Source: RYN-230 sp963851025 (GTDB lineage: Bacteria > Actinomycetota > Actinomycetes > Streptosporangiales > Streptosporangiaceae). From it: DNA of 64,000 bases. The position numbers and the translations under genes are program-made. Positions 53,784 through 62,359 of this stretch are shown in pieces (the first letter of the stretch is position 1; every line of letters starts with the position of its first letter). The DNA lies in contig CAWKOA010000006.1 in assembly GCA_963851025.1 (NCBI GenBank), positions 124,001 through 188,000 of the forward strand. The letters are read 5' to 3'. The notes beneath the pieces were generated by a model. The model did no database searches. It was given only the letters and a program-made list of their open reading frames with translations, and had not been told where the DNA came from.

Positions 53784-55001
53784 TCAGGGCAGGACGCGGA
53801 ACGGGACCGTCTCGGGGCCGCGGACGGTGCCGCCGGTCCACTCGATCGAGCCCGGGTCGGTGATCTCGAACTCCGGGATGACCGCCAGCCACTCTTCCAG
53901 CGCCACCCGCATCTCCAGCCGGGCCAGCGGCGACCCGAGGCAGCGGTGCGCACCCGACCCGAAGGTCAGGTGGGCGTTGCGGCGCCGGTCCAGCCGGACC
54001 TGGTCCGGGTCCTCGAACATCGCGGGGTCACGGTTGGCCGCGGCCAGCGGGAACAGCATCCGCTCCCCCGCCGGGATGTGCCGCCCGTGCAGGTCGGCGT
54101 CCCGGGTCGAGACCCGGGCCAGCATGACCGGCGCGTAGGCGCGCAGCAGTTCCTCGATCGCGGTGGACATCAGCTTCGGGTCCTCGCGCAGCCGCTTGCG
54201 GTCCTCCGGATGCGTGCCCAGGTGCAGCAGGCTGGCGGACAGCGCGCTCCAGGTGGTGTCCGCCCCGGCGATCATGATGACCAGGGCGCTGCCGATCTGC
54301 TGCTTGCGGCTCAGCGGCTGGCCGTCCTCGCGCGGCCGGGTCAGGTACGTGATCAGGTCCCCGGCATCTTCGCCGGCGTCCGCGGCCGCGGCCCGCTCAT
54401 GGAGCAGCCCGTCGAAGTAGCCGATCATCTCGGTGACCACCGCGGCCCGGGCGGCCTGGTCCAGCGGGCCGATCCGGAGCAGCCGCACTGTCCACTCGAT
54501 GAACCGGGGCGCCATCTCCGCCGGGACGTCGAGGAGGCGGGTGAGCACCGAGATCGCCAGCTGCTGGGCGAACCCGGTGGCGGCGTCCCCGCCGCCGTCC
54601 GCAGCCAGCCCCCGGGCCAGCGCCGCGGCCTTCTCCCGGATGAACGGCTCCAGCCGGGCCACCCGGGCCGGGACCAGGAACGGCAGCAGCACCCCGCGGT
54701 GCCCGGCGTGCTCGGGCGGGTCCGACGTGATGGGCGGCAGGAACAGCCCGCTCTTGCCGGGCTCAGGCATCGGGCCGCCAACGTCGGACACCCGGGACGA
54801 GTACCGCTCCGGGTCGCGGGTCATGGCCTTGATGTCGTCGAACCGGGTGACCAGCCACGAGCCGCCGAAGCGGTCGCTGTGCGCGACCGGGCACTCCTGC
54901 TGCATCCGGGCCCACCGCTGGTGCGGGCAGTTGCGCAGTTCGGCCGAGAAGATGTCGTAGTCGTCGAACCCCGCGTCCGCGGGCCGGGTGGCGTCGCTCA
55001 T
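53784..55001 (-). CDS. cytochrome P450
   Basis: 405 aa from ATG 55001, seven bases after GGGAG (a GTG at 55007 is too close to it). I-helix MIAGADTTWSAL, ExxR in AIEELLRAY, the meander, and the haem loop FGSGAHRCLG with C354. It would hydroxylate a hydrophobic substrate using ferredoxin electrons; no ferredoxin gene is adjacent. It follows the CoA ligase gene by 13 bases in the operon behind site 10. Confidence 0.9.
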   Translation of the reverse strand: MSDATRPADAGFDDYDIFSAELRNCPHQRWARMQQECPVAHSDRFGGSWLVTRFDDIKAMTRDPERYSSRVSDVGGPMPEPGKSGLFLPPITSDPPEHAGHRGVLLPFLVPARVARLEPFIREKAAALARGLAADGGGDAATGFAQQLAISVLTRLLDVPAEMAPRFIEWTVRLLRIGPLDQAARAAVVTEMIGYFDGLLHERAAAADAGEDAGDLITYLTRPREDGQPLSRKQQIGSALVIMIAGADTTWSALSASLLHLGTHPEDRKRLREDPKLMSTAIEELLRAYAPVMLARVSTRDADLHGRHIPAGERMLFPLAAANRDPAMFEDPDQVRLDRRRNAHLTFGSGAHRCLGSPLARLEMRVALEEWLAVIPEFEITDPGSIEWTGGTVRGPETVPFRVLP

Positions 55002-55014
55002 CCGCACTCCCTGC

Positions 55015-56703
55015 TCATTCGTACTCCCAGGCCGGGCTCAGCTCGCCCTTGTGGATGTCCTCCCGGAGCACGAACTTCTGCACTTTGCCGCTGGCTGTCA
55101 TCGGGAACTCGTCCACCACGTACCACTTGCGGGGCCGCTTGTAGGGGGCGAGCCGGTCCCGGGCCCAGCCGAAGATCTCGGCGGGGCCGGCCTGCTGGCC
55201 GGGCCGCAGCACCACGACCGCGCCCACCTGCTCGCCCCACGTGTCGTCGTCGATGCCGACGACCTGGATGCCCGCCACCGCCGGGTGATCGGCGATGACC
55301 TCCTCGATCTCCCGCGGGTACACGTTCTCCCCGCCGCGGATGATCATGTCCTTGAGCCGGCCGGTGACCTTCAGGTAGCCGCGGGCGTCCATCTCGCCCA
55401 GGTCGCCGGTGTGCAGCCAGCCGTCGGCGTCGATCGCGGCCGCGGTCGCCTCGGGCATGTCGTAGTAGCCCGTCATGGTCTGCGGGCCGCGCACGCAGAT
55501 CTCGCCCTGCGTGTCCACGGGCACGGTCTCGTTCGTGGCCAGGTCCGCGATGCGGCCCTCCATGTCGGCCACGGGCTGGCCGATGGTCGTGGTCTGGTCC
55601 GCCATGCTGTCGGTCAGCAGGGTCTGGGTCACCACGCCGAACGCCTCGGTCTGGCCGAAGCCGATCACCACCGGGGTCCCGGTGACCTCGGTGGTCCGGC
55701 GGGACAGCGCGGCCGAGCAGGCCGACCCCCCGATCAGGAACGACGACAGGCTGCTCAGGTCCCGGGTGGCCGCGTCCGGGTGCTCGACCAGCATGGACAG
55801 CATGGTGGGCACGACCAGCGTCATGCTGGCCCGCTCGGCCTCGATCAGCTCCAGCAGCAGCGCGGGGCTGAAGCCGGGCATCAGCACGTGGGTCCCGCGC
55901 AGCGCGAGGGCGCCCAGCACGCCGTGGACGCAGCTGCCCACGTGGAACAGGGGCATCGGGTTGACGTAGACGCCGCCGTCGGGCATGCCGCAGTGCATGG
56001 CCGCGCCGCGCGCGGAGTGGATCGCCCCGTGGTGGTGCAGCATGCAGCCCTTGGGGTCGCCGGTGGTCCCGGAGGTGTACTGGATCTGGGCCGTGTCCCC
56101 CGGCCGCACCTCCGGCAGCGGGGCGGCGGGCCGCCCGGCGGCCAGGAACTCCGCCCAGCCGCCGAAGCTGGCGGCCTCGCGCAGCCCGGGCAGGTCACCG
56201 CGCAGCCCGGCGATGATGTCGCCGCTGCGCTGGCCCAGCTGCTCCTCGCTGTAGAACACCCCGGCCGCCCGGGACTGGCGCAGCACGTAGGCCAGCTCGC
56301 CGCGGCGCAGCGCCGGGTTGACGGTGACCAGCACCAGGCCAGCCAGGGCGGCGCCCAGCTGCAGCACCACCCATTCCGGCCGGTTGACCGACCACACCGC
56401 GACGTGCTCACCGGGCTCGAACCGGGTGAGCAGCGCCGAGGCCGCCTGGCCCGCCTCGTCAGCCAGCTCGCGGTAGGTCCAGCGGCGGCGCTGCGCGGGG
56501 TCGGCCACCCCGGCCACGAGCGCGTCGCGGTCGGGGACCTCCGCGACCACGCGGGAGAACAGCACGCCGATGGACTCCCCGGCCGCAACCCCGGGATGCC
56601 GGGCCTCAGGGTGCTGGGCCCCGGGGTACTGGGCCTGAGCATGCGGGGCCCCGGGATGGTCGGCGGGACGGTATGCGCTCGTCAGTCGGCCGTCGTTGGT
56701 CAC
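55015..56703 (-). CDS. fatty-acid/acyl-CoA synthetase (AMP-binding)
   Basis: 562 aa from GTG 56703 with GGAGA five bases upstream. The N-terminus carries a short Pro/Gly/His/Ala repeat. ATP loop IQYTSGTTGDPKGCMLHHHG, FGQTEAFGVV, LHTGDLGEMDARGYLKVTGR and the C-terminal ASGKVQKF are typical of medium/long-chain acyl-CoA synthetases. Palindrome site 10 is 107 bp upstream. It leads a two-gene operon with the P450. Confidence 0.88.
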   Translation of the reverse strand: MTNDGRLTSAYRPADHPGAPHAQAQYPGAQHPEARHPGVAAGESIGVLFSRVVAEVPDRDALVAGVADPAQRRRWTYRELADEAGQAASALLTRFEPGEHVAVWSVNRPEWVVLQLGAALAGLVLVTVNPALRRGELAYVLRQSRAAGVFYSEEQLGQRSGDIIAGLRGDLPGLREAASFGGWAEFLAAGRPAAPLPEVRPGDTAQIQYTSGTTGDPKGCMLHHHGAIHSARGAAMHCGMPDGGVYVNPMPLFHVGSCVHGVLGALALRGTHVLMPGFSPALLLELIEAERASMTLVVPTMLSMLVEHPDAATRDLSSLSSFLIGGSACSAALSRRTTEVTGTPVVIGFGQTEAFGVVTQTLLTDSMADQTTTIGQPVADMEGRIADLATNETVPVDTQGEICVRGPQTMTGYYDMPEATAAAIDADGWLHTGDLGEMDARGYLKVTGRLKDMIIRGGENVYPREIEEVIADHPAVAGIQVVGIDDDTWGEQVGAVVVLRPGQQAGPAEIFGWARDRLAPYKRPRKWYVVDEFPMTASGKVQKFVLREDIHKGELSPAWEYE

Positions 56704-56810
56704 TGGCGTCTCCAGTCGGTCATCGGCACCGGCCTTAGCCTCGGCTCAGGGGGCACCGCAGGAAACCCCGGGAGGAGGCCCCGCGGGCAGCGGCCCCCCG
56801 GGCCAGGATA

Positions 56811-56828
56811 ATCAACATTAGTGTTGAC
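56811..56828. promoter_or_regulatory. operator palindrome, site 10
   Basis: ATCAACATTAGTGTTGAC, 107 bp upstream of the CoA synthetase start (56703, -) and 42 bp past the stop of the thioesterase gene. A lone GTCAACG half-site follows at 56843. Confidence 0.82.
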
Positions 56829-56870
56829 CTGATCGCCGCTGGTGTCAACGAAGCTGCGGGCGGCCGCAGC

Positions 56871-57719
56871 TCAGGAGGCCAGCGCCTGGTCGTGCGCGGT
56901 GATCATGGCCAGCGCGCACGTTTTGCCGCTGGCCCCCCGGGCGGTGACCTGGGCCGCACCCAGGGTCCGGCCGCGGTGCAGCACCTGGGCCGTGTACGTG
57001 ATCGTGTCGGTGACCGGCACGGACCTGGCGTAGACGACCCGGATGGACGAGGTCTGCAGCGGGCTGGCCACCGCGTGCAGGGCCAGCCACCCGGCGATCT
57101 CGGCGGCGCACAGCAGGATGCCGCCGTGCGTGTTGCCCATCGGGTTCGCGAAATCGTCTGACCCGGGCACGGTCAGGATGACCGCGCCGTCCTCGCGCCC
57201 GGCCACGGCGCCGAGCAGGGCCATCGCCGACTCCGGCCCGGCCGTGTCCTCCAGGACGGGCGGCGCGGCGTCCGGCCCGGATCCGGTGAGCAGGGTGCGC
57301 GGGGCGGGCAGGAAGCGCTCCCGGGTCGTGGCCGTGGCGACCAGCGCGCCCGAGCTGTCGGTGACCGTGCCCTGGCTGAGCCCGCCGCCCGGTTCCAGGC
57401 TGACCGGCCAGCCCCGCCCGGTGAGCACCGAGCCGTCGGCCGGCAGCGGCCCGGCCAGGTCGATGGACAGCTCCGTGCTGACCGGCCAGTAGTCCTCCGG
57501 GCGCCCCGCGAGCAGGGCGTTGCCCAGCAGGTCGTTGACGAACACGCCGAGCGACCCGGCACAGGCCCCCGCGTCCGGGCCGCGCATCCAGGGCCCGGTC
57601 CGCATCTGGGCCCGGACCCCCTGGCCGTCCCGCTCGGCGGCGCCGACCCGCAGCAGCGCCTCGGGCCGGCCGAGCGGGGTCGTCACGACCGAGGCCGGGA
57701 TGGAGCCGGCACTATTCAC
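56871..57719 (-). CDS. double-hotdog acyl-CoA thioesterase (PaaI-like)
   Basis: 282 aa from GTG 57719 behind GGGAGG. Two hotdog halves: the first with GVFVNDLLGNALLAGRPEDY and VSTELSIDLAGPLPADG, the second with ANPMGNTHGGILLCAAEIAG and SSIRVVYARSVPVTDTITYT. PaaI-type thioesterases hydrolyse CoA esters and often rescue dead-end intermediates. It is divergent from the AliB-like dehydrogenase gene with no palindrome of the main family between them. Confidence 0.8.
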   Translation of the reverse strand: MNSAGSIPASVVTTPLGRPEALLRVGAAERDGQGVRAQMRTGPWMRGPDAGACAGSLGVFVNDLLGNALLAGRPEDYWPVSTELSIDLAGPLPADGSVLTGRGWPVSLEPGGGLSQGTVTDSSGALVATATTRERFLPAPRTLLTGSGPDAAPPVLEDTAGPESAMALLGAVAGREDGAVILTVPGSDDFANPMGNTHGGILLCAAEIAGWLALHAVASPLQTSSIRVVYARSVPVTDTITYTAQVLHRGRTLGAAQVTARGASGKTCALAMITAHDQALAS

Positions 57720-57882
57720 ATGTCCCTCCCTGAACCAGCGGGGCCTGGCCCGGCCCACCTTGACCTTCTACATTAAGGGATACATACTTCCCCTACACGT
57801 CTAATGTTTGGCAGCCGCCGGTCCCCGGAGGCCGGCGGCCGAGGGATGCGCGCCGTCGCCGTCGCCGCCAGGAGGACCAGCC

Positions 57883-59043
57883 GTGCACTTCGGGCTCAGC
57901 GAGGACCAGGCCGCGATCCGGGACAGCGTGCGCGGGTTCGCCCGGGCCAAGCTAGCCGCCGGGTACCTGGAACGGGCCAAGTCGGGCCAGTTTCCCTGGG
58001 ACGCCCACCGGGAGATCGCCGGGCTGGGCGTGTTCGGGCTGCTGGCCGGCCCGGAGTTCAACCCGCTGCCGTCCGAGGACTTCGTGGCCGCGGGACTCGC
58101 CGTGGAGGAACTCGCGTACGCCGATTTCAACCTGGCCAACGCGGCCATCCCGGTCCTGCTGATGTCCGCGCTCATCGCCCGGCACGGCAGTGACCAGGTC
58201 CGGCAGGCCTGGCTGCGGCCGCTGGCCGAGGGCGGCGCGTACGTGTGCCTGGGCCTGACCGAGCCCGGCTGCGGCTCGGACGTGACCGCGATCGCGACGA
58301 CCGCCACCGCGGCCGCGGACGGCTACCTGATCAGCGGGGACAAGGCCTCGGTCACCATGCTCAGCCACGGCGGCGCGATCATCGTGATCGCCCGGACCGT
58401 GCGCGACGGCCAGCACCTGGGGCCCTCGGCGTTCCTCGTCCCGCTGGACGCCCCCGGGATCACGAAATCCCCGCTCCAGGACACCGGCTGGATGCCGATG
58501 GGCCGCGGCCTGCTGCACCTGGACCGGGTCGGGGTGCCGGCCAGCGCCCTGCTCGGCGCGGAGGGAGCGGCCTTCCGCAGCGTGCTCGGCGGCTTCGACT
58601 TCACCCGGCCACTGCTCGCGCTGACCGCGGTTGGCTGCGCCCAGGCCACGCTGGACGAGACGGCGGGGTACGTCAGCGAGCGGCAGGCGTTCGGGTCGCC
58701 GCTGGCCCGGTTCGAGGGCGTGTCCTTCCCGCTGGCCGAGCACGCGACCCACCTGGAGGCGGCCCGGCTGCTGTGCTACTCCGCGCTGTGGCACCGGACG
58801 GCCGGCCAGCCGCACACCGCGCTGGCCGCCATGACCAAGTGGTACGGCCCGTATCAGGCCAGCCAGGCCATCCGGGACTGCCTGCTGCTGCACGGCAACG
58901 TGGGCTACTCCGCCGAGTTCCCGCTCGAGCAGCGGCTGCGGGACGTGCTGGCGGTGGAGATCGCCGACGGTACCGCCCAGATCCAGAAGATCATCATCGC
59001 CCGGGAGCTGTTCGGCCGGCAGTTCGTGCCGTACGGGCGCTGA
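57883..59043 (+). CDS. acyl-CoA dehydrogenase, cyclohexanecarboxyl-CoA dehydrogenase-like
   Basis: 386 aa from GTG 57883, nine bases after AGGAGG; the earlier ATG would add a Pro/Ala-rich tail. VHFGLSEDQAAIRDSVRGFA, LGLTEPGCGSDVTAIATT, HGNVGYSAEFPLEQRLRDVL and IADGTAQIQKIIIARELFG. Followed 30 bases later by an AMP-ligase resembling AliA, so the pair looks like AliB-AliA of alicyclic acid degradation. The substrate is inferred. Confidence 0.82.
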   Translation: MHFGLSEDQAAIRDSVRGFARAKLAAGYLERAKSGQFPWDAHREIAGLGVFGLLAGPEFNPLPSEDFVAAGLAVEELAYADFNLANAAIPVLLMSALIARHGSDQVRQAWLRPLAEGGAYVCLGLTEPGCGSDVTAIATTATAAADGYLISGDKASVTMLSHGGAIIVIARTVRDGQHLGPSAFLVPLDAPGITKSPLQDTGWMPMGRGLLHLDRVGVPASALLGAEGAAFRSVLGGFDFTRPLLALTAVGCAQATLDETAGYVSERQAFGSPLARFEGVSFPLAEHATHLEAARLLCYSALWHRTAGQPHTALAAMTKWYGPYQASQAIRDCLLLHGNVGYSAEFPLEQRLRDVLAVEIADGTAQIQKIIIARELFGRQFVPYGR

Positions 59044-59073
59044 CCGGACCGCCACACCCGGGAGGGAAGACTG

Positions 59074-60702
59074 ATGCCGATCCGCGCAATGACGCCGGAG
59101 CTGATCGGGCCCTACTACGAGCAGCGACTCTGGCGCACCGAGACCCTGTCTGACCTGCTGGACGCGCACGTCCGGCGCACCCCGGATGCGCTGGCCGTGG
59201 CTGACCAGCACGAGCGGCTGAGCTATGCGGAGTTCGCCGGGCGCAGTGCCGCGTTCGCGGGCTGGCTCATCTCCCGCGAGGTGGAACCGGGCTCGGTGGT
59301 GGCCATCCAGACCGGGAACCGGGTGTCCCTGGCCCTCGCCCACCTGGCCTGCAACCGCGCGGACCTGATCTTCGTGCCGCTCTCCACGCACTGGCGGCGG
59401 ACCGAGATGGAGAGCCTCCTGCGCCGGTCTGGGGTCAGCGTGCTGGTGCTGCCGCCGGCCACGGAGCAGACCGACTTCTTCGCCACGGTGCACGCGATGC
59501 GCGATGACCTGCCCCGGCTCCGGTTCGTGGGGGGGACCGACGGGCTGGCCGCGGACTTCGACTTCGACGCGGTGCTGAAGACCGGCCCGGCGTGCCAGCC
59601 TGGCCCGGCGCCCCGGCCACGCCAGGCCGACGACCCACGGTTCATCACCATCACCTCGGGCACCACGGACACGCCGAAGATGTCGCAGTGGACGGACAAC
59701 AACCTGTCCTTCCTGCTGCGCGACTACGCCGGGGCGGTGGGGATGGGGCCCGGGGACGTGGCGGCGGCGATCGCGCCCGCCAACACCGGGGCGACCGGGT
59801 ACCTGTTCCCGGTGCTCGCGCCGTTGCTGTGCGGGGCCGGGGCGGTGCTGCTGGAGGACTGGGGGCCGGAGGCCGCGCTGGACCTGCTGGAAGCGGAGCG
59901 GGCCACGCACGCCGCGGCCATCCCGACCCAGCTGGTGCGGATGCTGCAGGACCCGCGGATCGGGGAGCGGGACTTCACCGCCGTCCGGGTCATCACCAGC
60001 GCGGGCGCCCCGCTGACGCCGGACACCGCCGCGCAGACCGAGGAGACGTTCGGCTGCGCGGTGACCACGGTGTACGGCAGCACCGATGGCGGGGTCATCA
60101 CCGTGACCAGGACCGCGGACCCGGTGGGCAAGCGGCGCACGACCGTGGGCCGGCATATCCCGGGTGGCGAGGTCGTGCTGCGCGACCCGCTGGGCGATCC
60201 GGTGCCGGCCGGCACGCCGGGCGAGGTGACCTGGCGGACCCCGACCAAGTCGTTCGGCTACCTGAACGACGACGAGCGCACCGCGGCCATGTTCCGCGGC
60301 GACGGCTGGTTCTACTCCGGCGACCTGGGCAGCCTGGACGAGGACGGGTACCTGTCCATCACCGGGCGCAGCAAGGACCTGATCATCCGCGGCGGCCAGA
60401 ACATCAGCCCGCTGGAGATCGAGCAGATCGTCGCGCGGCACCAGGCCGTGTCCGAGGTCGCCGTGGTCGGCATCCCCGACCCGGTCTTCGGGGAGCGGGC
60501 CTGCGCCTGCGTGGTGCTGCGGCCGGGGGCGGGCGGGCTGGGCCTGGACGAGCTGACCGGGTACATGCGGGCCCAGGAGATCGCGCCGTACAAGCTTCCG
60601 GAGCGGCTGGAGATCTTCGCCGAGCTGCCCCGCACGGCCGGCGGGAAGCTGAGCAAGGTGACGCTGCGCTCGGAGGTGGTCGAGCGGATGGCGGCGCGGT
60701 AG
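59074..60702 (+). CDS. AMP-dependent CoA ligase, cyclohexanecarboxylate-CoA ligase-like, altered ATP loop
   Basis: 542 aa. The order of ANL motifs is complete (YGSTDGGVITVTR, WFYSGDLGSLDEDGYLSITG, GGKLSKVTL), but the ATP loop reads TSGTTDTPKMSQW where TSGTTGxPKG is usual, so one or two glycines are replaced while the lysine stays. It may be slow, use another nucleotide orientation, or be a non-ligase. It lies between an AliB-like gene and a PaaX regulator. Confidence 0.8.
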   Translation: MPIRAMTPELIGPYYEQRLWRTETLSDLLDAHVRRTPDALAVADQHERLSYAEFAGRSAAFAGWLISREVEPGSVVAIQTGNRVSLALAHLACNRADLIFVPLSTHWRRTEMESLLRRSGVSVLVLPPATEQTDFFATVHAMRDDLPRLRFVGGTDGLAADFDFDAVLKTGPACQPGPAPRPRQADDPRFITITSGTTDTPKMSQWTDNNLSFLLRDYAGAVGMGPGDVAAAIAPANTGATGYLFPVLAPLLCGAGAVLLEDWGPEAALDLLEAERATHAAAIPTQLVRMLQDPRIGERDFTAVRVITSAGAPLTPDTAAQTEETFGCAVTTVYGSTDGGVITVTRTADPVGKRRTTVGRHIPGGEVVLRDPLGDPVPAGTPGEVTWRTPTKSFGYLNDDERTAAMFRGDGWFYSGDLGSLDEDGYLSITGRSKDLIIRGGQNISPLEIEQIVARHQAVSEVAVVGIPDPVFGERACACVVLRPGAGGLGLDELTGYMRAQEIAPYKLPERLEIFAELPRTAGGKLSKVTLRSEVVERMAAR

Positions 60703-60712
60703 GCCGGGGCAG

Positions 60713-60726
60713 GTGGCCCCGTCCAC
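60713..60726. promoter_or_regulatory. possible degenerate operator at paaX-like gene
   Basis: GTGGCCCCGTCCAC resembles the GTGGAC-N3-GTCCAC palindromes at the carbonic anhydrase gene but is one base shorter and less symmetric. It lies about 47 bp before the regulator's ATG. Confidence 0.3.
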
Positions 60727-60772
60727 GTAAAATGCAGGCCTGGTTGACCTGGGCGGATCGGGAGAGGATCAG

Positions 60773-61639
60773 ATGGCTGGGCGGCGCACGCCGGGTGAGG
60801 GGGCGGCCGACCGCGGGCGCCCGCTGGTCAGCGCGGGCAGCGCACGCTCGCAGCTGCTGACCGTGCTCGGCGAGCTGGTCATGCCCAACGGGAACTGCGT
60901 CTGGACCTCGTCGCTGCTGTACGTCCTTACCGGGCTGGGCATCGAGGAGCAGACGGCCCGGCAGGCCATCGCGCGCGGCGCGGCGGCCGGCTGGATCACC
61001 CCGCACCGGCAGGGCCGCGAGGTGCAGTGGGAGCTGACCCCGGCCGGCCGGCGGCTGATCGACCAGGGCGCCGAGCGCGTCTACTCGATGAGCGGCGAGG
61101 CACCGCCCTGGGACGGTAACTGGCTGATCCTGCTGGTCAGCATCCCGCAGCAGCAGCGGGCCGTGCGCAAGAAGCTCTACGGCGCTCTGAGCTGGGAAGG
61201 GTTCGGCAACCCCACGCCCGGGGTGTGGCTGTCACCCCATCCGGACCGGCAGGCCGGGGTGGAGCAGGTCATCGGGTCCCTCGGCCTGCGGGAATCCACG
61301 CTGGCCTTCGTGGGCCGGTCGATGTCCATCGGGCTGCGGGACGAGGAGATCGTCCGGCGCGCCTGGGACCTGGACGAGGTGACCGCCCGCTATCAGCAGC
61401 TGCTGATCCGGTTCAGCGGGATGGCGCCCGAGCCGGGCGACCCGCTGCTGTTCACCCACGTGCAGCTGGTCAGCGAGTGGCAGCGGTTCCCGTTCCTCGA
61501 CCCGCAGCTGCCCGCCGATCTCTGCCCGGACTGGATCGGGCGCCGCGCCGCCGTGGTGTTCCGGCAACTGCGGGCCCAGTGGTACGACGACGCCCAGGCC
61601 CGCTGGCGTGAGGTGGTCAAGGAGACCTCGCCCGCCTGA
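60773..61639 (+). CDS. PaaX-family transcriptional regulator
   Basis: 288 aa from ATG 60773. An N-terminal winged-helix (SQLLTVLGELVMPNGNCVWT; RQAIARGAAAGWITPHRQGR) is followed by the PaaX middle domain (RAVRKKLYGALSWEGFGNPT, then PGVWLSPHPD) and its C-terminal domain (EWQRFPFLDPQLPADLCPDW). PaaX represses phenylacetate genes by sensing phenylacetyl-CoA; relatives sense other CoA esters. No phenylacetate genes are nearby, so the ligand may be the product of the adjacent CoA ligase. Confidence 0.87.
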   Translation: MAGRRTPGEGAADRGRPLVSAGSARSQLLTVLGELVMPNGNCVWTSSLLYVLTGLGIEEQTARQAIARGAAAGWITPHRQGREVQWELTPAGRRLIDQGAERVYSMSGEAPPWDGNWLILLVSIPQQQRAVRKKLYGALSWEGFGNPTPGVWLSPHPDRQAGVEQVIGSLGLRESTLAFVGRSMSIGLRDEEIVRRAWDLDEVTARYQQLLIRFSGMAPEPGDPLLFTHVQLVSEWQRFPFLDPQLPADLCPDWIGRRAAVVFRQLRAQWYDDAQARWREVVKETSPA

Positions 61640-61703
61640 GGTGACCCGGCGATCAGACGCTGGTCCCCCGGCCGGCGCAGGGGTCATGATGACATCCTCA
61701 TTA

Positions 61704-61746
61704 GTGGACAGCGTACACTTCTCGGCGTATGGTGGACAGCGTCCAC
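61704..61746. promoter_or_regulatory. two tandem GTGGACAGCGT(A/C)CAC palindromes
   Basis: GTGGACAGCGTACAC (61704-61718) and GTGGACAGCGTCCAC (61732-61746; perfect 6-base arms, AGC centre) lie 28 bp apart, 23-65 bp before the carbonic anhydrase ATG. The second overlaps the expected promoter. The nearest regulator is the PaaX-like gene, whose own leader has a degenerate copy. Confidence 0.65.
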
Positions 61747-61768
61747 ATAACGAGATGGAGGCATCGTC

Positions 61769-62317
61769 ATGACCGACACCGTCACTACCCTCACGGCCCG
61801 CAACGCCGGCTTCGCACAGCACGACTTCGTCCCGGGGGCGTCAATGATGCCCGCGCTCAGGACGATCCTCATCGGCTGTGTTGACCCACGCGTGGACCCC
61901 GCCCACGTCCTGGGCCTGGCCAACGGGGAGGCCCTGGTCATCCGGAACGTCGGTGGCCGCTACACCCCGGCCGCGTTCCAGACGATGGCCACGCTGCGCG
62001 TGATCGCCGAGGCCGAAGGGGGGGCGCCCGGGCCGGGGTGGAACCTCATCGTGCTGCAGCACACGGACTGCGGTATCACCCGCCTCGGCGGGCATCCCGA
62101 CCTCCTGGCCGCCACGTTCGGCATCGAGGAGGCGGATCTTCCCGCCAGGGCCGTCGGTGACCCCCGCGCCGCCGTCGCCGTCGATGTCGCAGCGATCAAG
62201 GACAACCCGTTCCTGCCTGCTGACTTCATCGTGTCCGGACTCGTGTACGACGTGCGCACCGGGCTCGTCGAGACGGTTGTCGCACCCTCGCTGCTGCGGG
62301 CCAGCACCGCGGCGTGA
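61769..62317 (+). CDS. beta-carbonic anhydrase
   Basis: 182 aa with the zinc ligands and dyad of the family: C37, D39, R41 (GCVDPR), then H98 and C101 (LQHTDCG). Interconverts CO2 and bicarbonate, and could supply bicarbonate to biotin carboxylases in CoA pathways. GATGGAGG precedes the ATG. Two palindromes upstream suggest dedicated repression. Confidence 0.87.
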   Translation: MTDTVTTLTARNAGFAQHDFVPGASMMPALRTILIGCVDPRVDPAHVLGLANGEALVIRNVGGRYTPAAFQTMATLRVIAEAEGGAPGPGWNLIVLQHTDCGITRLGGHPDLLAATFGIEEADLPARAVGDPRAAVAVDVAAIKDNPFLPADFIVSGLVYDVRTGLVETVVAPSLLRASTAA

Positions 62318-62318
62318 G

Positions 62319-62342
62319 CCGGGCCGCGAACGCGCGGCCCGG
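62319..62342. terminator. 10-bp hairpin between convergent genes
   Basis: CCGGGCCGCG and CGCGGCCCGG pair perfectly around an AACG loop, just after the carbonic anhydrase stop and before the CaiB stop on the other strand. Likely a bidirectional terminator. Confidence 0.7.
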
Positions 62343-62359
62343 GCGGCCGGCCGTACGCC

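Noticed and set aside
56560..56660. Repeated CCCCGGG-containing units as a regulatory repeat
   Set aside because: They encode the Pro/Gly/Ala/His-rich N-terminus of the CoA synthetase and are explained by coding.
56843..56849. Extra GTCAACG next to site 10
   Set aside because: Only one half is present; the partner half GTTGAC is absent at the right distance.
57952..60726. A long open frame of over 900 codons on the minus strand
   Set aside because: It runs antisense to the AliB/AliA-like genes, is Arg/Gly/His-rich with no domain, and comes from the codon bias of the real genes.
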